29,964 nucleotides of DNA, from the IMG/VR virus record IMGVR_UViG_3300005515_000044, positions 1-29,964 of that record; one strand, written 5' to 3'. The notes beneath the pieces are model-generated. The model was not told the DNA's origin, searched no databases, and worked only from the letters and a program-made list of their open reading frames with translations. Shown here in pieces: positions 22,971-28,339 of this stretch. The stretch is from a virus. Every line of letters begins with the position of its first letter. The first letter of the stretch is position 1. Position numbers and translations under genes: made by a program.

Positions 22971-23491
22971 AGAAGCTGGCTCTCTTGATGGCGGCTTTTG
23001 CCGCCACGGTCCCCGCCGCCAACTGGCTTATCAGCAACGTCGGCACGGTCTGCATTCCATCTGGCCCGTGCCTCATCCCAGTCGGATTCGGTTTAACCGC
23101 TCCGTCTGGCGTGTTGCTTGTAGGTCTGGGCTTAGTCTTGCGGGACATGGTGCATGAGGCTGGCGGCGTTCGCGCATCTATGCTGGCTATCGCTATCGGC
23201 GGAGTTCTGTCGGCGCTGTTCGCGCCTCCGGCTTTGATATTGGCTTCAATCGCGGCATTCATCCTGGCCGAGTTGGCAGACCTTTTTGTTTATGCGCCAC
23301 TGCGCGAGAAGCGCTTTGGGTTGGCCGTTCTGGCGAGTGGCGCAGTCGGTGCGGTGGTCGACAGTGCGGTATTCTTGCTGCTGGCCTTCGGGTCTCTCGC
23401 TTTCATCGAAGGACAAATTCTAGGCAAGCTCTGGATGAGCCTACTGGCCTTCGCTTTTATCGCATACCGGCGACGCGCTTTGCTCGCCTAA
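22967..23491 (+). CDS. VUT-family (YhhQ-like) queuosine-precursor transporter
   Basis: A 174-residue integral membrane protein with about six spans. The pattern ANWLI, then IPVGFGLTAPSGVLLVGLGL, LRDMVHEAGG, ASIAAFILAELADLFVYAPL, VVDSAVFLLLAFG and GKLWMSLLAF is that of the VUT (PF02592) family, whose studied members import 7-cyano-7-deazaguanine (preQ0) or related queuosine precursors. Such a transporter in a phage right after a transglycosylase-like gene suggests salvage of a 7-deazaguanine base. Translation is coupled to the upstream gene; a hairpin and the second 16-bp repeat follow. Confidence 0.83.
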   Translation: MKKLALLMAAFAATVPAANWLISNVGTVCIPSGPCLIPVGFGLTAPSGVLLVGLGLVLRDMVHEAGGVRASMLAIAIGGVLSALFAPPALILASIAAFILAELADLFVYAPLREKRFGLAVLASGAVGAVVDSAVFLLLAFGSLAFIEGQILGKLWMSLLAFAFIAYRRRALLA

Positions 23492-23502
23492 ACCACCACC
23501 AC

Positions 23503-23523
23503 CCGCCGGCCACCAACCGGCGG
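23503..23523 (+). promoter_or_regulatory. Leader hairpin with CCACCAA loop before MazG-like gene
   Basis: CCGCCGG-CCACCAA-CCGGCGG is a perfect seven-base stem whose loop is identical to the two hairpins at 17851-17884. It lies in the 55-bp gap after the VUT gene. No T-tract follows, so an RNA regulatory or processing element is more likely than a terminator. Confidence 0.5.
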
Positions 23524-23526
23524 TCA

Positions 23527-23542
23527 CCACCACAGAGGAGAC
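23527..23542 (+). repeat. Right copy of a 16-bp direct repeat
   Basis: Identical to the copy at 22549 and again placed so that its GAGGAG is the ribosome-binding site of the following gene. The repeat pair brackets the deoxyribosyltransferase-like and VUT genes. Confidence 0.75.
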
Positions 23543-23546
23543 TGAA

Positions 23547-24113
23547 ATGGAAATCGTAGGCACACTTAGAAACGCGCGCCGTGTCAGCGCGAGGGAAGAC
23601 ATGCGTGGTCCCTGCCTTTACGGGCAGGTCTACGGCGATACGAAGGGCCGCTTCCTGGACGGCGAGTACATCACCACCAGCACAATTATGAGCGAGGACG
23701 GGGACCTCTTCAAAACGCGCTACAGCGCCTACAAGGTCGAGCATTGGGCTGGCCAGCCGAGCAAGCCGGTTGTTGCTGCGAATGACAACTACTCCGACCT
23801 GCGCGCTGCAAACGTCGCGCGCCAGAAAGAGTGGGACGGCGACGACCAGATTGACCTGGCCTATCGCGGCAATGAACTCGCCGGCGAAGTTGGCGAGGCT
23901 TGCAACGTCATCAAGAAACTCGAGCGCGAGCGCCGTGGTATCGCAGGCTCTCGCGACACCGTCGCGCATCTGGCCGAGGAACTTGCTGACATCATCATCT
24001 GCACCGATCTGGTGGCAATGCAGGCCGGTATCGACCTGAACAAGGCGGTCGCCGCCAAGTTCAACGCCACGAGCGAGAAGGTCGGGCTTCGCACCCGCTT
24101 GGTGGCGGCATGA
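23547..24113 (+). CDS. MazG-like nucleotide pyrophosphohydrolase with N-terminal extra domain
   Basis: MazG-type enzymes hydrolyse NTPs/dNTPs or alarmones to monophosphates. In this 188-residue protein the MazG half is C-terminal: GNELAGE114VGE117ACNVIKKLE and HLAEE145LAD148IIICTDLVA supply the metal-binding Glu/Asp set. The first 75 residues form a separate beta domain (GPCLYGQVYGD, GEYITTSTI, RYSAYKVEHW) that many small phage proteins carry alone. An ANDN linker joins the two. It fits a nucleotide-pool or anti-signalling role beside the deoxyribosyltransferase-like and kinase genes. Confidence 0.82.
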   Translation: MEIVGTLRNARRVSAREDMRGPCLYGQVYGDTKGRFLDGEYITTSTIMSEDGDLFKTRYSAYKVEHWAGQPSKPVVAANDNYSDLRAANVARQKEWDGDDQIDLAYRGNELAGEVGEACNVIKKLERERRGIAGSRDTVAHLAEELADIIICTDLVAMQAGIDLNKAVAAKFNATSEKVGLRTRLVAA

Positions 24114-24325
24114 ACTACGGACAGGCTATTGAGGCCATGAAGGCTGGAAAGCCAGCGAGACGCACCGCCGCCGGATACGTGCATCTCGCTCACCGCGGCA
24201 CACCGCTGCAGTATCTCGAAGCCGTTGTCGCTGGCGAGGGGCGCAAGCCATACATCCCGTCGATAGACGACCAACTGGCGGAAGACTGGCAGGTGCCGCA
24301 GGCGCCCGTGAAGGAGGCTGCGTGA
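24110..24325 (+). CDS. DUF2829/Tad2-like protein (possible anti-Thoeris)
   Basis: A 71-residue protein opening with NYGQAIEAMKAGKPARR and ending with YIPSIDDQLAEDWQV, the conserved ends of the DUF2829 family. Members of this family named Tad2 sequester the nucleotide signal of the Thoeris defence system. The middle lacks the usual Trp after the basic helix (RRTAAGYVHL instead of an R-x-G-W type) and is short, so signal binding here is uncertain. It is coupled by ATGA to the MazG-like gene. A counter-defence role is inferred from the family. Confidence 0.68.
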   Translation: MNYGQAIEAMKAGKPARRTAAGYVHLAHRGTPLQYLEAVVAGEGRKPYIPSIDDQLAEDWQVPQAPVKEAA

Positions 24326-24927
24326 TGTACGTGTTCAGAAACGAATCTCCTGTGCCGGTCGAACTCTCTACCACCACCTTCGGCCCGCTCGACAAGTACG
24401 TCGCCGCCAACGACAACGTGCCGCAGGATGAAAGCGGCCAGTCGGCTGGATTTGGGTTCGCCTCCATCCGCGGCGAACTGGGCAGCGGCAAGCCATACCT
24501 CTATAGCGAGGAGGAGCTTGCCGCCAAGGAAGACCCTCTGGCAGCTATCGCCAACCTGCCTGGCTTCATCTATCTCGGCTCACCTTACGCCAAGTACCAT
24601 GCTGGCATGGACGAGGCCGCGCGCGTCGTCACGCAATGCGCCGGCAAGCTTATGGCTCGCGGCCTGCGGATCTACTGCCCGATTGCACACGGTCACGCCG
24701 TGACGCGCCATCAGGAACTACCGCGCACCTGGGATTACTGGAAAGACCAGGATCAGCCTTTGATCGATGCAGCCTCGGCGCTCATCGTTCTCGAAATGCG
24801 CGGTTGGTGGGATTCGGTCGGTCTCAAGTACGAGTTCGAGTCGTTCTTGGCCGCAGGCAAGCCGATTGTCTATCTCGAGCCGTATGATCTTGGCGTGTTC
24901 GAACGGGGTGTGCGGAGGTCGGCGTGA
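24325..24927 (+). CDS. DUF1937 protein, deoxyribosyltransferase-like fold
   Basis: A 200-residue protein whose C-terminal 125 residues are clear DUF1937: FIYLGSPYAKYHAGMDEAAR, LMARGLRIYCPIAHGHAV, YWKDQDQPLIDAASALIVLE, GWWDSVGLKYEFE and GKPIVYLEP. This family shares the fold of nucleoside deoxyribosyltransferases, with the Glu in KYEFE in the place of the nucleophile. The N-terminal 75 residues are low-complexity and hold an ANDN motif. I take the ATG after AAGGAGG; an in-frame GTG one codon upstream is possible. It is the second protein of this superfamily in the operon. Confidence 0.8.
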   Translation: MYVFRNESPVPVELSTTTFGPLDKYVAANDNVPQDESGQSAGFGFASIRGELGSGKPYLYSEEELAAKEDPLAAIANLPGFIYLGSPYAKYHAGMDEAARVVTQCAGKLMARGLRIYCPIAHGHAVTRHQELPRTWDYWKDQDQPLIDAASALIVLEMRGWWDSVGLKYEFESFLAAGKPIVYLEPYDLGVFERGVRRSA

Positions 24928-25115
24928 GCAAGGATAATATCGACGGTACCTGCATCATTGGCTACGTGGCAATGGTGGCCGTGGCCTACGGTTTCTTTGT
25001 AAAATCCATGTTCGCGGCATTCGGCCCCAGTATAGCGCACATCATTTTCGGTATTCCTGTTGCGGCCTTCTGGCCTGTCTCCGGGCTCATTTGGCTGGGG
25101 GTATGGCTCGCATGA
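24924..25115 (+). CDS. Small two-span membrane protein
   Basis: A 63-residue protein, almost entirely hydrophobic: CIIGYVAMVAVAYGFFV and IAHIIFGIPVAAFWPVSGLI form two helices with a short linker. The GTG start overlaps the stop of the DUF1937 gene (GTGA) and the next gene overlaps its own. No family recognised. Confidence 0.6.
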   Translation: MSKDNIDGTCIIGYVAMVAVAYGFFVKSMFAAFGPSIAHIIFGIPVAAFWPVSGLIWLGVWLA

Positions 25116-25546
25116 CCCAGTACGTCCTGCTGAAACGCGACCTCTACGAGAACCCTGGCCACATGGGCTACACCGGCATCCGAGACAAGGCGGGCACATG
25201 GCCCGCCGAGGACTTCGCCGGCCACGGCATCCCTATCAAGGACGCATACACGCCGAAGGAGCGTGACAGCTACGCCATTCCGCTCGACGTCGCGCCGGAG
25301 TTCACCAACGAGTGCTTTCACGACCTGTCACTGGCCCACCTTCGTGGGAAGGTTGACCGGCTCCAGGAGGCGCTGACGCCGAGCGGATCGACGAAAGCAG
25401 CTTACATTGGAGAGTTCAGCTTTGATGTCGAAGACAGGGACGAGGACGGCGAGGAGTGCTCGCGCAACGTCGTTGTGCCTTGGACGACGGTGAAGGAGAT
25501 AATGGCGGCCATTCGGTCGCGGGCGGAAATGAAGGAGGCGGCGTGA
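25112..25546 (+). CDS. Hypothetical phage protein
   Basis: A 144-residue soluble protein with an aromatic N-terminus (YVLLKRDLYENPGHMGYTGI), a helical centre (CFHDLSLAHLRGKVDRLQEA) and an acidic strand region (FSFDVEDRDEDGEE). The early part recalls small phage proteins that pair RDxYW-type openings with a GxAxFTxA(R/K) core, but the match is weak and I assign no function. Overlaps tie it to both neighbours. Confidence 0.6.
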   Translation: MTQYVLLKRDLYENPGHMGYTGIRDKAGTWPAEDFAGHGIPIKDAYTPKERDSYAIPLDVAPEFTNECFHDLSLAHLRGKVDRLQEALTPSGSTKAAYIGEFSFDVEDRDEDGEECSRNVVVPWTTVKEIMAAIRSRAEMKEAA

Positions 25547-25695
25547 TGTTGGCTTGGTGGATGAAATTTCTTCCATACATCGTCGTCATCTGGATGGCCA
25601 AGCGAAACGCCGAACGCTTTGACTTCCTGAAACCGGGATATAGCAGCGTGGTCCCATTTAGGGACGAGGTCATCTCGTGGAGTAACGCCAAATGA
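25546..25695 (+). CDS. Small membrane-associated protein
   Basis: A 49-residue protein with one hydrophobic Trp-rich helix (WWMKFLPYIVVIWMAKR) and a short soluble tail ending SWSNAK. AAGGAGG sits ahead of the ATG, which overlaps the preceding stop. Function unknown. Confidence 0.55.
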   Translation: MLAWWMKFLPYIVVIWMAKRNAERFDFLKPGYSSVVPFRDEVISWSNAK

Positions 25696-25970
25696 CCACC
25701 ATCAAGCCCGGCGACGAGGTTGTCTGTGTCGACGACAGCACCCTTCCACTGCAATACCTCGGCATCCGTGCCGGGGAGATCTACAAAGCCCGATGGGTCG
25801 GACCGGTCACCAGCTATCTGAACGGCGACTACATCGGCGTGCGGCTGGCCGGCATTAACCGCGGCGTCTGCCCTGAATTCGGAGATGAGGATCCGCCATT
25901 TCGGGCAAGTAGGTTCCGGCCAGTCGTGAAGCCGTCGGCACCAGTGCGAGAATTGGAGGAGGCGCTATGA
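25692..25970 (+). CDS. Conserved small phage protein, SH3-like
   Basis: A 92-residue protein whose first 75 residues look like a small beta-barrel: KPGDEVVCVDDS, then GIRAGEIYKARWVG, YIGVRLAGIN and an RASRFRPV end. This G-D-x-V-x-C-V...L-x-x-G-x-x-Y pattern is very common in phage accessory proteins of unknown role. Overlapping start and stop codons link it to its neighbours. Confidence 0.68.
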   Translation: MTTIKPGDEVVCVDDSTLPLQYLGIRAGEIYKARWVGPVTSYLNGDYIGVRLAGINRGVCPEFGDEDPPFRASRFRPVVKPSAPVRELEEAL

Positions 25971-26299
25971 AGCTTGCGGTTATTGGCAGTCGCGGGTTCC
26001 GTGACCATCGCCTTATGCATGAACGTCTCTCAGAGATGCGGCCAACACTTGTCATAAGCGGCGGCGCTAAGGGCGCAGACCAAATGTCGGAGACGTGGGC
26101 GCGGCGAATCGGCGTGCCCACCCAGATTTTTCTGCCAGACCATAAGACGTACAAGCACGCCTTCCACCATCGCAACCGCCTAATAGCCGAAGCTTGCGAT
26201 CATCTGATGGCGTTCTGGGACGGATCATCGACTGGGACCAAATACACGATTGGTTACGCTCGCCGGATCGGCAAGCCGGTAACCGTGGTGAGATATTGA
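25967..26299 (+). CDS. SLOG-family protein (DUF2493/YspA-like)
   Basis: A 110-residue Rossmann-type protein. KLAVIGSRGFRDH is the first strand and nucleotide-binding loop, VISGGAKGADQMSETWARR is the GGAxGAD motif of the SLOG superfamily, FLPDHKTYKHAFHHRNRLIA and DGSSTGTKYTIGYAR complete the set. SLOG proteins bind nucleotides or NAD-derived ligands and occur in anti-phage and signalling systems. In this operon, with Tad2-like and MazG-like genes, nucleotide-signal binding is plausible but unproven. Confidence 0.82.
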   Translation: MKLAVIGSRGFRDHRLMHERLSEMRPTLVISGGAKGADQMSETWARRIGVPTQIFLPDHKTYKHAFHHRNRLIAEACDHLMAFWDGSSTGTKYTIGYARRIGKPVTVVRY

Positions 26300-26310
26300 G
26301 AGGAGGCATT

Positions 26311-26529
26311 ATGACAGAGAAAAAGTGGACGAACTGGAACGGCGGCAAGTTCCTGCCGGTGCCAGAGCAATCGATCGGCGACGTGCGCCTGCGCTGCGGC
26401 AAGGTGCTGACCGGCATCAAGGCCGGCGACGTGCTGTGGGGCCGCGCCAAGCGGGAAGTCGCGGCAAACGACAATGACAGCAACGGCGGTGAGATCGTCG
26501 CGTATTGTTTCGAGGGGGAGGCGGCGTGA
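26311..26529 (+). CDS. Small phage protein related to WNGG family
   Basis: A 72-residue protein starting EKKWTNWNGGKFLPVPEQ, then VRLRCGKVLTGIKAGDVLWG, an ANDN linker and GGEIVAYCFEGE. The W-N-G-G opening and the E-I-V-A-Y ending mark it as a diverged relative of the protein at 20443. AGGAGG precedes the ATG. Function unknown. Confidence 0.65.
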   Translation: MTEKKWTNWNGGKFLPVPEQSIGDVRLRCGKVLTGIKAGDVLWGRAKREVAANDNDSNGGEIVAYCFEGEAA

Positions 26530-26738
26530 TGGGAGGCGGGGATCGAAAGCGCCTGCGACTGGACTACATCGGAGCCAGCATGGCCGGAGACAACCGGCAC
26601 GCCTTGGCGATCATGCAGGAGCTTGGCGTGCGATGGTCATCCGCGACGCCGCAGCCTATCGCGGACTGTTGGATATTTGATGACTGCACCGACGTCCCAT
26701 CAAAACTTCCTTCATATGTAGAGGAGACCACACCATGA
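26529..26738 (+). CDS. Small hypothetical protein
   Basis: A 69-residue soluble protein (a glycine-rich start, RLRLDYIGASMAGDNRHALA, then QELGVRW and a Cys/Asp-rich WIFDDCTD end). The ATG overlaps the previous stop (TGATG), and the stop overlaps the kinase gene's ATG. No recognised family. Confidence 0.52.
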   Translation: MGGGDRKRLRLDYIGASMAGDNRHALAIMQELGVRWSSATPQPIADCWIFDDCTDVPSKLPSYVEETTP

Positions 26739-27418
26739 CCCTAGCATCTGAAGACTCCGGCTGCATCACCGAAGTGCCGGCCGCCAACGACAATATCCCG
26801 GCGGAGATACGTGCACTCGGCGCGGCGATCGGGAAATATCCAGAAGGCACGCCATCCTCGTCGTTCGACCTGCCGGCCAATGACAACAACCTACCGCCAA
26901 TCGTCGCTTTCACAGGCCAGGCTGGCAGCGGCAAGTCGACTGCGACGCGCTATCTCGTCGAGCAGCACGGCTACACGCTGGTGAAGTTCGCAGGGCCGCT
27001 CAAGGACATGATGCGGGCGATCGGCCTTGACGAACGTCAGATTGAAGGCGACCTGAAAGAGACGCCGTGCGAATGGCTGCAAGGTCGGACTCCCCGCCAC
27101 GCCATGCAGACCTTGGGCACTCAGTGGGGGAGGGACTGCATAGGGAAGGACTTCTGGATCGAGTTGTGGGTGAGGAGCGCCAACATCATCATGCACGACG
27201 GCGGCCGCGTCGTGGTCGACGACTGCCGGTTCCCGAACGAGGCAAAGGCTATCCGCGAGCTAGGCGGCGATATCTTCCGCCTTGTCGGGCGGGGGGGCAT
27301 TGCCGGCAACCACGAATCGGAGCGCGGGTGTGGCGATGAGGATCTGGTCATCGCCAATAACAACACGACGGCCGAGTTGTTCAACAAGGTTGACGATGCG
27401 TTGAGGCGGTATGGGTGA
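26735..27418 (+). CDS. Deoxynucleoside monophosphate kinase
   Basis: Phage dNMP kinases phosphorylate normal or modified dNMPs for DNA synthesis. The 227-residue protein has a 54-residue disordered N-terminus with two ANDN motifs, then IVAFTGQAGSGKST69 (Walker A), LVKFAGPLKDMMRAIGLDE, HAMQTLGTQWGRD, FWIELWVRSA and VVVDDCRFPNEAKAIRELGG, the standard order in the T4 gp1-like family. GAGGAG lies ahead of the ATG. A kinase of this type is frequent in phages with changed nucleotide pools or modified bases and fits the deoxyribosyltransferase-like and MazG-like neighbours. Confidence 0.85.
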   Translation: MTLASEDSGCITEVPAANDNIPAEIRALGAAIGKYPEGTPSSSFDLPANDNNLPPIVAFTGQAGSGKSTATRYLVEQHGYTLVKFAGPLKDMMRAIGLDERQIEGDLKETPCEWLQGRTPRHAMQTLGTQWGRDCIGKDFWIELWVRSANIIMHDGGRVVVDDCRFPNEAKAIRELGGDIFRLVGRGGIAGNHESERGCGDEDLVIANNNTTAELFNKVDDALRRYG

Positions 27419-27650
27419 GATTCCGAATGATGTTATGAAGGCCGCAGAGGCTGAGTACGATAGCAGCGATATGCACCTTGGCCCAAACCAAACGAGGGCA
27501 GCTATTAAGGCTCTTGCCAACGCCATCCTCGCAGAGCGACAGCGTTGCGCGGATGTGGCGCAGAAGGAAGGTGACGGCTACAAGGAGGCCGGGCTGCCAC
27601 AATCAGCGATGGGGGCGTACACCACCCGCCGGGCAATCTTAGGCATATAA
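27411..27650 (+). CDS. Conserved small helical phage protein
   Basis: A 79-residue helical protein: EIPNDVMKAAEAEYDSSD, AIKALANAILAERQRCADVA, then a GYKEAGLPQSAMGAYTTRRA end. The AxAILAERxRCAxVA helix is common in rhizobial phage proteins of unknown role. It overlaps the kinase gene by eight bases and is the last gene before the operon's terminator. Confidence 0.65.
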   Translation: MGEIPNDVMKAAEAEYDSSDMHLGPNQTRAAIKALANAILAERQRCADVAQKEGDGYKEAGLPQSAMGAYTTRRAILGI

Positions 27651-27668
27651 CGTTCTCACCCACCACAA

Positions 27669-27695
27669 CCCGCCAGTCACACGGCGGGTTTTTCT
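27669..27695 (+). terminator. Terminator of the accessory operon
   Basis: CCCGCC / GGCGGG with an eight-base loop, followed by TTTTTC. It ends the rightward unit that begins at about 17.85 kb. The 3' end of a convergent minus-strand gene lies inside it. Confidence 0.82.
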
Positions 27696-27913
27696 TTCAT
27701 CGACCCGCCCAATACCGACCGATACGGGCGGCCGCCGCATGCGCCGGAGATCCAGACATTATAGATCTCTCGCCCCATCGCGGTCCTGCTTCTAGACAAA
27801 ATGACAGCCGATGTGCCGCCGAAATAGACTGCCTGGCCTATTCTGAATTTCCAAGTCGCAATATATATTCGTCTTCGACACTGCGGATCATCCGCAACGA
27901 TAGGCGTATTCAT
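27677..27913 (-). CDS. Small conserved hypothetical protein (SH3-like beta)
   Basis: A 78-residue basic, beta-rich protein: ATWKFRIGQAVYFGGTSAVI, then SRSRTAMGREIYNVWISG, a pattern of small beta-barrel proteins in rhizobial phages and genomes. GGGGAGG is placed well before the chosen ATG, whereas the longer in-frame start has none. It runs against the accessory operon, so it belongs with the integrase side. Function unknown. Confidence 0.68.
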   Translation of the reverse strand: MNTPIVADDPQCRRRIYIATWKFRIGQAVYFGGTSAVILSRSRTAMGREIYNVWISGACGGRPYRSVLGGSMKEKPAV

Positions 27914-27969
27914 TACGCCACCTCCCCGAAAATCATGATTATTTTCGCCCGTCCTGGTCAAGATGGGCG

Positions 27970-28137
27970 TCATATTTGAATTTCACAATATACTAATATT
28001 GAGTCGGGATAAATTGGCATATATCGTTTGATATAATCAGATAGGATCGGGGAGTTTCTCGACATGGCTGCTGTTTTCATCCTCGCACTTGGCTGACGGC
28101 GCCAAAGCCGGGAGTTGATAACACGCCGTTTAGACAT
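27970..28137 (-). CDS. Doubtful small reading frame downstream of integrase
   Basis: A 55-codon frame; internal ATGs would give 36 or 31 residues. The N-terminal half is very basic (SKRRVINSRLWRRQPSAR) and the C-terminal half reads SPILSDYIKRYMPIYPDS and a hydrophobic end. No Shine-Dalgarno sequence is clear and codon use is mixed. A Xis-like role is conceivable from its position but nothing in the sequence shows one. Confidence 0.22.
   Translation of the reverse strand: MSKRRVINSRLWRRQPSARMKTAAMSRNSPILSDYIKRYMPIYPDSILVYCEIQI
28020..28035. promoter_or_regulatory. Operator-like AT-rich palindrome
   Basis: TATATC-GTTT-GATATA is a perfect six-base inverted repeat in an AT-rich patch of otherwise GC-rich DNA, about 110 bases upstream of the minus-strand gene at 27913. 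It looks like a binding site for a dimeric regulator. Confidence 0.35.
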
Positions 28138-28339
28138 GCCGCAGCGCCTTTAGCGCACCCTTGCGGGTCAGCCTGGACATAACGCAACGCTCCCGGCCGT
28201 AATGGCCAAGGCGAGCGCTAGCCGCTAAGCAGCGCACAGTTTCAGCACGCACTCTTGTGCGCACCTATAAACGGTCAGGGTTATCAAGCCCGTAACGGTT
28301 ATACGGGTGTGGCGTGCGGATGGGAATATATGATTTTTC

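Larger units (their letters stand above)
27914..28339. other. Structured intergenic stretch between small gene and integrase
   Basis: About 426 bp with no convincing gene. The left third is AT-rich (27961-28060), the rest GC-rich with several hairpins: TATATC-GTTT-GATATA at 28020-28035, a GGCC/GGCC pair near 28195, GCAC-TCTT-GTGC near 28249, and CCCGTA/TACGGG near 28290. On the minus strand a 55-codon frame (28137 to 27970) exists but has no good ribosome site. The stretch could hold a small RNA, a repressor operator or integration-related sites; I cannot tell which. Confidence 0.5.
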
